From an uncultured Halieaceae bacterium (GTDB lineage: Bacteria > Pseudomonadota > Gammaproteobacteria > Pseudomonadales > Halieaceae), in the NCBI GenBank assembly GCA_938074045.1, contig CALJGI010000004.1, positions 124,001-188,000 of the forward strand: a stretch of DNA of 64,000 bases, written 5' to 3'. The notes below the pieces were generated by a model. It did no database searches, had not been told where the DNA came from, and worked only from the letters and a program-made list of their open reading frames with translations. This document shows, piece by piece, positions 17,994-28,423 of the stretch. The position numbers were made by a program, and so were the translations under genes. How positions within the stretch are numbered: the stretch's first letter is position 1; each line of letters begins with the position of its first letter.

Positions 17994-18905
17994 TCAACCA
18001 TCACGCAGTTCGCCACCAAAGTGTTCAAGTAACTCAACATACAGCGGCGTTAATACTTCGGTCATCAGGGCAAAGTCAGCGTCAAACCGGGCTGCCGCAT
18101 CCTCGCTGTCAATGTCATCATTGCGGCTGGTCATTTCATCACCAAAGCGCAGGCGTTTCAGCGTCAGATCTTCGGCCAGCACAAAATTGAGCTGATCCTG
18201 CCAGGTCAAACCCAGGCGAACCACGCGCTTGCCCGCGTCCAGATGCACCTGCACTTCCTCGCTGGCCAGTTCCTGTCGTCGGCAGCGAATGACGCCGCCG
18301 TCTTCGGCCAGTTCACGCATCTCACATTCATCCCCCAGCTGCAGGTCGCCGGGCAAACTCGCGTTCTGCAGCCAGCTGGTCATCACCGCCGAGGGCGCGT
18401 GGTTGACCTCCGGTAAAAGCAGCGGGAAGCTGCCCAGACAGTCCCGCAGCAAATTGGTCAATTCCTCGGCCCTGGCTGCGCTCGCACTGTCCACAAAAAT
18501 CCAGCCAGCGGCGGCATCAATCAAAGCAAAGGAACGGGTCGACCGGGTAAATGCCCGGGGCAAGGCATTCAGTACAATCTCATCTTTGAAGGATTCCCTC
18601 TCCCGGCGCCGCACCTTTCGCCCTTCCGACCGCTCCAGCTCAGCGACACGCTCCTCCACCATCTCACGTACCACTGTGGCGGGCAGCAGCCGCTCTTCGC
18701 GCCGCATACACACCAGGTGTCGGCTATTCGCTGAATGCACCAGCAATTCCACCTCACCTCCCAGAGGAGCCACCCAGCCACAGCTGGTGGCCTGGGTTTT
18801 GGCGCAGTGGCTGAACGGTCGGGTCAGAAGCTGCTCGTGAATTTGATCCGCGGTCAGCGTAAAGGGAGAGGTCAAACGATAGGCGCGAAGGTTTTTAAAC
18901 CACAT
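17994..18905 (-). CDS. rdgC: recombination-associated protein RdgC
   Basis: 303 residues from the ATG at 18905, the same length as the E. coli protein; the open frame continues to 19034 but without family similarity. The N-terminus MWFKNLRAYRL is the family signature, and GWVAPLGG, LPATVVREMVEERV and HLDAGKRVVRLGLTWQDQ are also recognisable. RdgC forms a DNA-encircling ring dimer that limits RecA filament action. It stands alone, 15 bases after selU's start region on the same strand and divergent from glyoxalase I. Confidence 0.95.
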   Translation of the reverse strand: MWFKNLRAYRLTSPFTLTADQIHEQLLTRPFSHCAKTQATSCGWVAPLGGEVELLVHSANSRHLVCMRREERLLPATVVREMVEERVAELERSEGRKVRRRERESFKDEIVLNALPRAFTRSTRSFALIDAAAGWIFVDSASAARAEELTNLLRDCLGSFPLLLPEVNHAPSAVMTSWLQNASLPGDLQLGDECEMRELAEDGGVIRCRRQELASEEVQVHLDAGKRVVRLGLTWQDQLNFVLAEDLTLKRLRFGDEMTSRNDDIDSEDAAARFDADFALMTEVLTPLYVELLEHFGGELRDG

Positions 18906-19028
18906 GGTCGGTATCAGCAATAAAGTGGGCCGGGCATTGTACCCGAGTGTTAATAAGTTGCCAGGGATTGCAGAGACCAGCTTAAAAAAATTAGCATGGT
19001 GGACCACAGCGACGAACTGGAATTCCAA

Positions 19029-19469
19029 ATGCACTACCTACACACCATGGTGCGCTGCACCGATCTGGACACTACCCTGGACTTTTTTTGCGACAAACTC
19101 GGGCTGGTGGAATTTCGTCGCTTTGACAACGAGGGTGGCCGATTTACGCTGGTTTTTCTGGCTGCACCTGGGGATATGGACCAGGCCAATGCGACTAGCG
19201 CCCCCGCCGTTGAGATCACACACAACTGGGACCCCGAGGACTACAGTGGGGGTCGCAATTTTGGTCATCTGGCCTACGCAGTCGATGACATTTACGCCCT
19301 CTGCCAATCCTTGCTGGACAAGGGGGTGACCATCAATCGTCCTCCCCGGGACGGCTATATGGCTTTTGTTCGCTCTCCCGACGGCATCTCCGTCGAGTTG
19401 CTGCAGAAAGGGGAGCCGCTGGAACCTTGTGAACCCTGGCAGAGCATGGGCAATACCGGAGAGTGGTAG
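19029..19469 (+). CDS. gloA: lactoylglutathione lyase (glyoxalase I)
   Basis: 146 residues from the ATG at 19029. This start puts the first metal ligand at His5 (MHYLH), exactly as in E. coli GloA; an earlier ATG at 18996 is less likely. Other ligands fit: Glu62 (AVEITHNW), His80 (NFGHLAYAV) and Glu123 (GISVELLQ), giving the His/Glu/His/Glu set of the Ni/Co-type enzyme. It converts the methylglyoxal-glutathione hemithioacetal to S-lactoylglutathione. Slightly longer than GloA because of a C-terminal tail. Monocistronic, divergent from rdgC. Confidence 0.94.
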   Translation: MHYLHTMVRCTDLDTTLDFFCDKLGLVEFRRFDNEGGRFTLVFLAAPGDMDQANATSAPAVEITHNWDPEDYSGGRNFGHLAYAVDDIYALCQSLLDKGVTINRPPRDGYMAFVRSPDGISVELLQKGEPLEPCEPWQSMGNTGEW

Positions 19470-19548
19470 CCGTTTGCCAGGAGCGGAGAAGCTCAGGGTA
19501 CGAGTAATTGCGGGGCCAAGTTCGTCTGAACTGAAAATTTATCGCTAA

Positions 19549-20250
19549 TCAGTCGCGCAGAAATGCCAATATCCAGCGCGCCATGCGCTGGCGGTCCAGC
19601 GTCTCACCCAGGGAAGCGACCCCTTGGGCATAGTTATCCTCGCCAATCAGCTCACGCCTGAATTCCAGCAATTCCCTGGAATATTCCTTGATGAACTCAG
19701 GGTGGCCCTGAAAGGTCAGAATGTGCTCACCCAGTTGGCACACCGCGTGTGGGCAAAAATCGCTGCCGGCCAGGGTTTCTGCCCCCGCGGCAGGCTCAAT
19801 GACCTGATCCTGGTGACTGACCAGCACCGTAAATTCTTCGCTCTCTCCATCGTGCCAGTCGGGTTGCTGAGAAAACCGGGCAGTGTGCGCACCCACCCCC
19901 CATCCCTGAGGCGCCTTCTCCGCCCTGCCGCCCAGCGCCCGGGCCACAATCTGGTGACCGAAACAAATGCCAACCAACTTCTTTCGCGCCGCGTGAGTTT
20001 CACGAACAAAATCTTCCAGTCGCCGAATCCAGTCCTTGTCGTCATAGACGCTGGATTTACTACCCGTTACCAAAAAACAGTCAACCGCATCCACCGCCGC
20101 AGGAAACTCGCCTCGCTCTACATCAAACGTCACAAATTCGAGCGTAGGATCCTCAGCCTGCAGTAATGCCACAAACATGTCCGGGTATTCACCGAAGGTC
20201 GGCACCCATTCAGGCCGAACCGCGTCAGTTTTCAGTATGCCGATTTTCAT
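19549..20250 (-). CDS. class I glutamine amidotransferase-like protein
   Basis: 233 residues. Class I amidotransferase fold with nucleophile Cys96 in GICFGHQIVARALGG, followed by GWGVGAH, SHQDQV and the His183/Glu185 pair in FQGHPEF. The triad is intact, so it is likely active as a glutaminase or gamma-glutamyl hydrolase. It is a stand-alone domain similar to the GuaA amidotransferase half rather than GuaA itself. No synthase partner is adjacent, and the substrate cannot be assigned. It is convergent with gloA across a 79-base gap in which I see nothing. Confidence 0.88.
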   Translation of the reverse strand: MKIGILKTDAVRPEWVPTFGEYPDMFVALLQAEDPTLEFVTFDVERGEFPAAVDAVDCFLVTGSKSSVYDDKDWIRRLEDFVRETHAARKKLVGICFGHQIVARALGGRAEKAPQGWGVGAHTARFSQQPDWHDGESEEFTVLVSHQDQVIEPAAGAETLAGSDFCPHAVCQLGEHILTFQGHPEFIKEYSRELLEFRRELIGEDNYAQGVASLGETLDRQRMARWILAFLRD

Positions 20251-20306
20251 GGCACAACACTGTATAGATGGGACATAAGCGTTTCCATACCCCGACTGGG
20301 GCAGAT

Positions 20307-20960
20307 TCAGGCCGCCAGTGCTGCCAGCAGTGTCAGTACTTCCTCCGGTTCCTGGCGTACGCCATGATCAGCCCGAGCAAAAGACAGCTTTATCAAGCCG
20401 TCGCTACCCAACACGAAGGTAGCCGGCATTGGCAATCTCCAGCTCATGTCGCCATTGATTCGCTCGAGGTCGCAGCCGAAGCTGAGGTAGCGATCCTTAA
20501 CCGCGGCTGGCAGGCTGAAAGCCAAATGCAGGTGGCCGGCAAGGCTGTTCCCGGTATCACTCAATACTTCAAAATCCAGCTCCAGCTTTTGTACCGTAAT
20601 CAGTGATTCATCCGGCAACTGTGGCGAAATGGCCACCAGCTCAGCACCCAGTTTATGAATCTCTGGCAAAACCGTCTGGTACGCTTTCAATTCAAGGTTG
20701 CAGTATGGACACCAGCCACCGCGGTAAAAGGTAACCACGAGGGGCCCGCGCTTGAGCAGTTCTTCAGAACTCACCGAACCCCCCACGGCATTGGGCAGCG
20801 TAAACTGGGGGAAACGATCCCCAGCCCCAGGCACCATTCGCTCGATACCTGTTTCCTGCAGCCCCACCGTTGCCCGTTGCAGCACCTTCAATGTAGCGGC
20901 AGGCATCTCACTGAACATACGCTGTTGCAGCTGCGCTATTTGATTTTTCAGGCTGGCCAT
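20307..20960 (-). CDS. peroxiredoxin-like (AhpC/TSA, thioredoxin-fold) protein
   Basis: 217 residues. After an N-terminal helical stretch, residues about 45-195 form an AhpC/TSA-type thioredoxin fold with GDRFPQFTLPNAVGG and the redox motif TFYRGGWCPYCNLELKAY (Cys84 and Cys87). The CxxC in place of the usual single peroxidatic Cys in TxxC places it in the peroxiredoxin-like group seen beside thiol-dependent detoxification genes. It is likely a thiol-dependent peroxide or disulfide reductase in the cytoplasm. Ten bases upstream, on the same strand, a small lipoprotein gene ends, so the two may be one transcript. Confidence 0.88.
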   Translation of the reverse strand: MASLKNQIAQLQQRMFSEMPAATLKVLQRATVGLQETGIERMVPGAGDRFPQFTLPNAVGGSVSSEELLKRGPLVVTFYRGGWCPYCNLELKAYQTVLPEIHKLGAELVAISPQLPDESLITVQKLELDFEVLSDTGNSLAGHLHLAFSLPAAVKDRYLSFGCDLERINGDMSWRLPMPATFVLGSDGLIKLSFARADHGVRQEPEEVLTLLAALAA

Positions 20961-20970
20961 CGCTAATTAC

Positions 20971-21162
20971 TCAATCGTCCATCGCCGAACGCCTTGCCTT
21001 GTCCGCCTCTTCCAGCAGGTTCTCGACGTTTTCGGCCTTCTCCAATGCATTCAACTGGTGCTCGGGGATCACGCCCTGTGGTTTCTCGGCATCTGAATCA
21101 CCACCACAGCCAGCCAACATCACCACCGCCAGCACACCCAAAATTATTCGACCTGCCGCCAC
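20971..21162 (-). CDS. small lipoprotein of unknown function
   Basis: 63 residues from the GTG at 21162, chosen because it gives a short lipoprotein signal (VAAGRIILGVLAVVMLAGC) with an AGGGTGG site upstream; starts at 21174 and 21186 are alternatives. Lipid-attachment Cys lies in LAGC at about residue 19. The mature part is only some 45 residues, acidic and Ala/Glu-rich (HQLNALEKAENVENLLEEAD), probably one amphipathic helix. It is the first gene before the peroxiredoxin-like gene. No family recognised. Confidence 0.65.
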   Translation of the reverse strand: MAAGRIILGVLAVVMLAGCGGDSDAEKPQGVIPEHQLNALEKAENVENLLEEADKARRSAMDD

Positions 21163-21315
21163 GATTTCGTCCACCCTGAATAGCAATACAGACCTAACTG
21201 TAGCCAGTTTCAGAAAAAGACTCCAGCACTCCGAATGGCGGTTACTGCGGGAATGCTAAACACGTCACACATTGGCTATACTGACGCCTCAACACAGGAG
21301 AGCTGGCAAACGGAC

Positions 21316-22233
21316 ATGAGCGACTTCAAATTTGTACCCGACTACACGATGTATGCCAATCAGTTCAGCTTTCTCGGCGTCCCGCTGTGCGCCGACATTT
21401 CGGCATCATCGGCTGATCTGGCGATCCTGGGTGTTCCCTACGACCTCGCCACCTCAGGGAGGCCCGGTACCCGCTCCGGCCCGACTGCTATTCGCCAAGC
21501 CAGTGCTAACCTGCGTTGGGAAGAGGCGCGCTGGCCCTGGTCATTCAATCTCGCGGACCGGCTGTCAGCGGTGGATTGCGGCGATGTAATGTACCCATTT
21601 GGTGACAGCCCGGCTTTCGTGGCAGCGCTGGAAGACACCGCGTCGGAAATTGTCACCTCTGGCAAAACCCTCCTGAGTTTCGGCGGTGACCACTTTGTTG
21701 CGCTACCCCTGATTCGTGCCCACTACCCCACTTATGGACCGGTGGCACTGATTCACTTTGACGCCCACACCGACACCGATCCTGACGGCGGGGTATATGA
21801 TCACGGCGCCATGTTTCACCACGCCTGTGAGGAAGGTCTGCTGGATGAAGAACACTCAGTTCAGGTGGGAATACGAACTTCCTACCCGGTAGATGACCAC
21901 CCCTTCACCGTTCTGGATGCCGACTGGGTATGCAGCCATGAGCCCAGCGAGGTGGCCGCACGTATTATTGAGATTGTCGGTGACAGGTCTGCCTATGTCA
22001 GTTTCGATATTGACTGTCTGGACCCGGCATACGCGCCCGGCACCGGCACCCCGGTTGTTGGAGGAGTCAGCAGCAACGCGGCGCTCCAGATCATCCGCTG
22101 CCTGGCGCCCCTCAATCTGATCGGGATGGACATTGTTGAAGTCAGCCCCGCCTATGACAAATCTGAAATTACAGCACTGGCCGCTGCTACACTCGGGCTG
22201 GAATTCATGTATCTGAAAGCATCGCAGTTATAA
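21316..22233 (+). CDS. speB: agmatinase (ureohydrolase) SpeB
   Basis: 305 residues from the ATG at 21316, the length of E. coli SpeB; an in-frame ATG at 21235 would add an unconserved leader. Binuclear Mn site complete: His126 (FGGDHF), Asp149/His151/Asp153 (HFDAHTDTD) and Asp231/Asp233 (SFDIDCLDPAYAPGTGTP). It hydrolyses agmatine to putrescine and urea. An ACAGGAGAG ribosome site lies before the start. The diguanylate cyclase gene begins 5 bases after the stop, so these are probably co-transcribed. Other ureohydrolases such as guanidinobutyrase cannot be fully excluded. Confidence 0.92.
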   Translation: MSDFKFVPDYTMYANQFSFLGVPLCADISASSADLAILGVPYDLATSGRPGTRSGPTAIRQASANLRWEEARWPWSFNLADRLSAVDCGDVMYPFGDSPAFVAALEDTASEIVTSGKTLLSFGGDHFVALPLIRAHYPTYGPVALIHFDAHTDTDPDGGVYDHGAMFHHACEEGLLDEEHSVQVGIRTSYPVDDHPFTVLDADWVCSHEPSEVAARIIEIVGDRSAYVSFDIDCLDPAYAPGTGTPVVGGVSSNAALQIIRCLAPLNLIGMDIVEVSPAYDKSEITALAAATLGLEFMYLKASQL

Positions 22234-22238
22234 CCATA

Positions 22239-23426
22239 GTGGCGGGGGACAAACTACCAGGACTGAGGGAAGAACGCCCCTCCATTTACGCGGATCAGGC
22301 GCGAGCCGGGTTCGCCAAGCTCAGGTTCCGTCCCGACATAGAGGCTGAATTCAGCGAGTACTTCTCCAGCATCCACGTCACCCGTGTACGATTTACACTG
22401 CCGGTGGCCGCAGCGCTGACGCTGTTGTTCATATTGACAGATCACCTGCGCCTGCCGACCGAAGTCGTGAGCACAACTTATGGCGCGAGAATCTTGCAAC
22501 TTTCCGGACTGATTCTCGTTTGGTGGGTGTTGCGCCAGGATCGACGCGACCTGCTGCAGCCCGCGGTGGCCATATGTCTACTAATATTCGGTCTGTCCAT
22601 ACCCTTTATCCTGGGCAAAATAAATACAGCCAACTTTCAGTCCCCTATTCATGCTCTGTCTGTGTTGATGGTGGTCTGCTACTTTATGGCGGGGCTGAGA
22701 TTTCGGCATGCGGCCCTGTTGGCAGTTGCCATAACATTGCCCTATCCCCTGTCGCAGCTGTTTTTCGATCAAGCGCTTCCCAACCTGGTGCTGAATACTT
22801 TTTTCCTACTGATTTTCAACGCCCTGGGCTTAAGTGGGGCCTGGTTTATTGAGTTCACAGCAAGGGAAAATTTTCTCAACCGCCAACAGCTGAACGAACT
22901 GGCCCGATTTGACAGCCTGACCGGGCTCCCCAATCGGAGGGTGTTGCTTTCAGATCTGCAGCAACTCTCCCGTCAGGCGAAACGTGACCAGGTTCCCTAT
23001 GCCTTCGCCATGATTGATGTCGATCATTTCAAGGCGTACAACGATGAATATGGGCACCTTGCCGGCGATGTCTGTCTGCAGCAGCTGGCTGGTGTTTTTC
23101 AAAACGCAGCGCAACGCCCCCTGGACACCGCTGGCCGCTATGGAGGCGAGGAATTCGCGCTCATCTGGTACAGCAGCTCTCCTGACCAAACCCTGGACCT
23201 GGCGGAAAAACTCCGGCTGGATGTTATGGCTCTGGACATCAAGCAGGCACAACATGCCCAAGAGGATGTCATAACCGTCAGTATTGGCGTATGCCTGTGC
23301 TCGCCGGAGCAGGAACACAGCGAGGAACAAATCATCGCCATTGCCGACGCTGCGTTATACGAAAGTAAAGCCAACGGGCGCAACAAGGTGGTCATCCGCG
23401 AGTACAGCAAAGCTGAACTCGAGTGA
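22239..23426 (+). CDS. membrane diguanylate cyclase (GGDEF domain)
   Basis: 395 residues from a GTG start. Residues 50-205 contain about six membrane helices forming a sensor of no named family that I recognise. The GGDEF domain spans about 220-390 with FDSLTGLPNRR, IDVDHFKAYND, the active site YGGEEFALIW (residues 301-310) and SIGVCL. An RPLD inhibitory-site motif (293-296) lies five residues before GGEEF, so product feedback by c-di-GMP is expected. Makes c-di-GMP from two GTP at the inner membrane. Lies between speB and the DUF2891 gene with minimal spacing on both sides. Confidence 0.94.
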   Translation: MAGDKLPGLREERPSIYADQARAGFAKLRFRPDIEAEFSEYFSSIHVTRVRFTLPVAAALTLLFILTDHLRLPTEVVSTTYGARILQLSGLILVWWVLRQDRRDLLQPAVAICLLIFGLSIPFILGKINTANFQSPIHALSVLMVVCYFMAGLRFRHAALLAVAITLPYPLSQLFFDQALPNLVLNTFFLLIFNALGLSGAWFIEFTARENFLNRQQLNELARFDSLTGLPNRRVLLSDLQQLSRQAKRDQVPYAFAMIDVDHFKAYNDEYGHLAGDVCLQQLAGVFQNAAQRPLDTAGRYGGEEFALIWYSSSPDQTLDLAEKLRLDVMALDIKQAQHAQEDVITVSIGVCLCSPEQEHSEEQIIAIADAALYESKANGRNKVVIREYSKAELE

Positions 23427-23431
23427 TCAAT

Positions 23432-24457
23432 ATGAATGACAACTCGCTGCTCAACCGGCTTGCAGTCGTCGCCCTGAACGGTATCCATCGGGAATACCCA
23501 AACCATATGCAGCACCTGTTGCAGGGCCCGGGGGATTGGGCCGAGCCACATAAACTGCACCCGGTGTTCTATGGCTGTTTCGACTGGCATTCAGCGGTGC
23601 ACAATCACTGGCTGCTTGTCCGTCTCCTGCGCCTGCACCCGGAGCTACCCAGCTCGGCCGCGGCAAGGGCGGCTCTAAACCAAAGCTTTACCCCCGACAA
23701 AGTGGCTGGCGAGTGTGACTATATCAGCGCGCCGGACCGATCCGGGTTTGAACGCCCCTATGGACGCGCCTGGCTGCTGCAACTGACCGCGGAGCTGCGC
23801 TATTGTGAATACGATGAAAGTACAGCGTGGCTGAATGCTCTGCGCCCGCTGGAATCCCTCATCCTTGAACAGCTCAGCGCTTGGGTTCCACGGCTGCTCT
23901 CCCCCGTTCGCAGCGGCGTACACAGCCAGACGGCCTTCGCTTTTGGCCTGATGCTGGATTGGTGTGAAACCAGCGGTGACTTTGAATTTGCCGAGTTGAT
24001 CACTGATCGCGCAACCGCATTCTTTGCGAACGACCGTAACGCACCAATAAACTACGAACCCTCTGGAGAGGATTTTCTCTCGCCCAGCCTGATGGAGGCT
24101 GATCTGATGCGGCGGGTGTTACCGACGGAGCAATTTTCCGTTTGGCTAGGTCAGTTAATCCCGGAAATTCCAACCGACGGAGATGGTACCTGGCTGCAAA
24201 CTGGTATGGTCAGCGACCCCACCGATGGTCGGCTGGTACACCTGGCCGGGCTAAACCTAAGTCGAGCCTGGGCGCTGGGGGCCATTGCCGACGCTCTGCC
24301 AGCTAGCGATCAGCGATCGGCTGCGCTGAAATCTGCCGCCCAGATGCATGCTACAAAGGGCATCGAGTCAGCGTTGGGAGATCACTACGCCGGCAGTCAC
24401 TGGCTGGCCAGTTTTGCCGTCTACCTGCTGACGCGTTCCAGTTCCACCAGCTCATAG
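23432..24457 (+). CDS. DUF2891 family protein
   Basis: 341 residues from the ATG at 23432; a GTG at 23423 that overlaps the cyclase stop (GTGA) would add three residues. The sequence matches what I know as DUF2891: HREYPNHMQHLL near the N-terminus, HPVFYGCFDWHSAVHNHWLL, and FERPYGRAWLLQLTAELR, with many Trp, His and Tyr residues typical of an alpha-toroid. Biochemical role unknown. No signal peptide is visible. Its 3' end overlaps the convergent acetyltransferase gene by 37 bases. Third gene of the speB-cyclase group. Confidence 0.85.
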   Translation: MNDNSLLNRLAVVALNGIHREYPNHMQHLLQGPGDWAEPHKLHPVFYGCFDWHSAVHNHWLLVRLLRLHPELPSSAAARAALNQSFTPDKVAGECDYISAPDRSGFERPYGRAWLLQLTAELRYCEYDESTAWLNALRPLESLILEQLSAWVPRLLSPVRSGVHSQTAFAFGLMLDWCETSGDFEFAELITDRATAFFANDRNAPINYEPSGEDFLSPSLMEADLMRRVLPTEQFSVWLGQLIPEIPTDGDGTWLQTGMVSDPTDGRLVHLAGLNLSRAWALGAIADALPASDQRSAALKSAAQMHATKGIESALGDHYAGSHWLASFAVYLLTRSSSTSS

Positions 24458-24897
24458 CCCTGGACATTGCGCCACTGCCTGGTCTGCCTGAAACCAGCGC
24501 TCTCATACAAGGCCAGGGCAGGTTTATTGTCCATCGCTGTTGAGACCGTCCAATTGGCTTCGCCGCACTCTTCCAGCAAACGATTAACCAGAAAGCGTCC
24601 GGCTCCCCGCCGTTGATAGCCATCAGCCACCACCAGGCGATTTATATCCCAGGAGTCCTCACGGGGTTCGGCCTCAATCACTGCCCCCATAGAGCTGTCA
24701 TCCATTGCCGCGTAGAAAAAATGCTTGCTGCCGCTGATGTCAGCTATCGTTTCAGCCAAAGGAGGAAAGTCAGAAGCGCCTATAAGCGCAGCCTCACGGG
24801 TATAGGCTTCCAGCGAAATGCGAAGAATGTCTGCGCTATCGCGGCGGGGATGCAATGCCCGCCACTGCCAGTGGAAGCCCTGCGTCCCATTGGTCAA
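24421..24897 (-). CDS. GNAT-family N-acetyltransferase
   Basis: 158 residues from a TTG start that overlaps the stop of the preceding 71-residue gene (TTGA). GNAT features: motif A with the acetyl-CoA loop VVADGYQRRGAGRFLVNRLL, the following ANWTVSTAMDNKPALALYESAGF segment, and a C-terminal strand. Transfers an acetyl group from acetyl-CoA to an unknown amine. Last gene of the parE group, with its 3' end overlapping DUF2891 tail to tail. Confidence 0.85.
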   Translation of the reverse strand: MTNGTQGFHWQWRALHPRRDSADILRISLEAYTREAALIGASDFPPLAETIADISGSKHFFYAAMDDSSMGAVIEAEPREDSWDINRLVVADGYQRRGAGRFLVNRLLEECGEANWTVSTAMDNKPALALYESAGFRQTRQWRNVQGYELVELERVSR

Positions 24898-25109
24898 CGA
24901 CGGGGCCCTGCTCGCTCATTGCCACGCTTGTAATTGCCGGTGAGTGTGGCCATCACCAGTTGCGCCCCATGCTCATCGCAACGCTCCACCCGCAACAGGA
25001 AAGCAGTGGCGGCACGGCCCTTGAGGGTCGCCGCCAGCCGCTCGTGGTGGTAGACAAACACCCTTTCGCTGCCGGCTCTGCTGAAACTAAAGCCCTCAGG
25101 TGCTGGCAC
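24894..25109 (-). CDS. small conserved-looking protein after parE, unknown function
   Basis: 71 residues, beginning 3 bases after the parE stop and ending in a TTGA overlap with the acetyltransferase gene. This spacing on both sides is strong evidence that it is translated. Composition is basic, with no membrane segment and a likely small beta fold (GSERVFVYHHERLAATLKG, FLLRVERCDEH, LVMATLTGNYKRGNE). I do not recognise a named family. Confidence 0.7.
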   Translation of the reverse strand: MPAPEGFSFSRAGSERVFVYHHERLAATLKGRAATAFLLRVERCDEHGAQLVMATLTGNYKRGNERAGPRR

Positions 25110-25112
25110 GAC

Positions 25113-27056
<1,944 letters not shown>

Positions 27057-27067
27057 TCAAGATCACT

Positions 27068-27100
27068 CTGCCAATCAACGCAACTTGTTGCGTTTGGCAG
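27068..27100. promoter_or_regulatory. stem-loop 1 in nuo leader region
   Basis: AACGCAAC (27077-27084), TT, GTTGCGTT (27087-27094) is an exact inverted repeat. It is extended by CTGCCA (27068-27073) pairing with TGGCAG (27095-27100) across a three-base bulge. Could be an RNA hairpin or a dyad operator. Its GCAACTTG (27080-27087) can alternatively pair with CAAGTTGC at 27277-27284. Confidence 0.5.
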
Positions 27101-27241
27101 ATAACAAAGTTAGAGTCTTTGCCGTCGTAAGTTCGAGTTTGGCTAACGGGTCGATTTACTTACCTAGAGTTGTGTTATTGGGCAAGTGACCTCCCTCTTC
27201 CCGCCAGGGATGGAATCAGGAGATCTTGTGCAGAGACGGAC

Positions 27242-27256
27242 AACCACAATGTGGTT
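27242..27256. promoter_or_regulatory. stem-loop 2 in nuo leader region
   Basis: Exact 6-base stem AACCAC / GTGGTT with triloop AAT, seven bases before the next hairpin. Confidence 0.45.
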
Positions 27257-27262
27257 CCCCGA

Positions 27263-27300
27263 CAACTTGCAATCTGCAAGTTGCATGGCCCTTTTTATTT
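27263..27300 (+). promoter_or_regulatory. stem-loop 3 with downstream T-run, attenuator-like
   Basis: Exact 9-base stem CAACTTGCA (27263-27271) / TGCAAGTTG (27275-27283) with triloop ATC, then CATGGCC and a T-rich run CTTTTTATTT ending at 27300. The T-run begins 8 bases after the stem, so it would be a poor classical terminator, but the position in the nuo leader is suggestive of attenuation. Confidence 0.45.
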
Positions 27301-27319
27301 CACGATTTGGTCTCTGCCT

Positions 27320-27334
27320 TGCCCCACAGGGGCA
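27320..27334. promoter_or_regulatory. stem-loop 4 just upstream of nuoA ribosome site
   Basis: Exact stem TGCCCC / GGGGCA with triloop ACA, ending 10 bases before the GCGGGGAG ribosome site of nuoA. The GC-rich stem could influence translation initiation at the TTG start. Confidence 0.45.
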
Positions 27335-27360
27335 TTCAGACAGCGGGGAGACGCGCTGAC

Positions 27361-27759
27361 TTGAGCAACCCAGAATCAGCCGAACTTCTCCCATTTATCG
27401 TATATTTCTGCGCGGTGGTGCTGCTTGTTGCGACAATGCTGATCCTGTCCTGGTTATTGGGCCAGCGCCGTCAGAACAAATCCACCAACATGCCCTTTGA
27501 ATCCGGCGTGTTATCTGTCGGCAGCTCGCAGATTCGCTTGTCGGTCGAGTTTTATCTAATTGCTATCTTTTTTGTCATCTTTGATCTCGAGACCGTATTC
27601 ATATTCGCCTGGGCCATCGCCTTTTTTGAGCTGGGCTGGTACGGGTTTTTCGCCATACTTGTATTTATCCTGGTACTCACCGTTGCGCTGATCTATGAGT
27701 GGCGTTCCGGCGCTCTGGATTGGGGCGTCAAAACCCGCACTGGAATAGGAGAAAGCTGA
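27361..27759 (+). CDS. nuoA: NADH-quinone oxidoreductase subunit A
   Basis: 132 residues from a TTG start at 27361, with GGGGAG upstream; the frame is open further up, but only the part from [12 protein letters not shown] matches NuoA. Three membrane helices. Conserved loop [39 protein letters not shown] includes the acidic FDLE segment of the second helix. Small membrane subunit near the quinone site of complex I. First gene of the 13-gene nuo operon. Confidence 0.95.
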   Translation: MSNPESAELLPFIVYFCAVVLLVATMLILSWLLGQRRQNKSTNMPFESGVLSVGSSQIRLSVEFYLIAIFFVIFDLETVFIFAWAIAFFELGWYGFFAILVFILVLTVALIYEWRSGALDWGVKTRTGIGES

Positions 27760-27763
27760 GACC

Positions 27764-28414
27764 ATGGAATGGAACCTGACCAGACCCGAGGACGTTATTG
27801 CGGCCGAGGGCTCAGCCGCCCCCGGTACCCTCTCGATAGAAGAGCAGGTAAAGCGCAACGTATTTTTCGCCAAGCTGGAGGATCTTATCGCCTGGGGCCG
27901 GGCACACTCCCTGTGGCCCTTCAATTTTGGCCTGTCCTGCTGCTATGTCGAAATGGCGACCTCCTTCACCAGCCGTCATGATATAGCTCGCTTTGGCTCG
28001 GAGGTGATACGCGCCACACCGCGCCAGGCCGACCTTATGGTTATCTCCGGCACCTGCTTCCGCAAAATGGCACCGGTGGTTCAACACCTGTACGACCAGC
28101 TGCTGGAGCCGCGCTGGATTATCTCCATGGGATCCTGTGCCAACTCCGGGGGCATGTACGACATTTACAGCGTCGTTCAGGGCGTGGACAAATTTATTCC
28201 GGTTGACGTCTACGTGCCAGGCTGCCCACCGCGACCAGAAGCTCTGATGCAGGGCTTGATCATGCTGCAGGACGCCATCGAGCAGGAGCGACGGCCGCTT
28301 AGTTGGGTTGTAGGTGATCAACAGGTCGTCAAGGGAGACCTGCCCAGCCAACGTGACAAACTGATGGAGCAGCGGGGTCGCGCAACGACTCTGCGCAGCC
28401 CAGACGAGGTGTAG
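27764..28414 (+). CDS. nuoB: NADH-quinone oxidoreductase subunit B
   Basis: 216 residues. Peripheral-arm subunit carrying cluster N2, the last iron-sulfur centre before quinone. Ligands seen: Cys59-Cys60 ([12 protein letters not shown]), Cys125 ([10 protein letters not shown]) and Cys154 ([11 protein letters not shown]). Starts 4 bases after nuoA. Length is normal for gammaproteobacterial NuoB, with a C-terminal tail. Confidence 0.97.
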   Translation: MEWNLTRPEDVIAAEGSAAPGTLSIEEQVKRNVFFAKLEDLIAWGRAHSLWPFNFGLSCCYVEMATSFTSRHDIARFGSEVIRATPRQADLMVISGTCFRKMAPVVQHLYDQLLEPRWIISMGSCANSGGMYDIYSVVQGVDKFIPVDVYVPGCPPRPEALMQGLIMLQDAIEQERRPLSWVVGDQQVVKGDLPSQRDKLMEQRGRATTLRSPDEV

Positions 28415-28423
28415 GTCATATAA

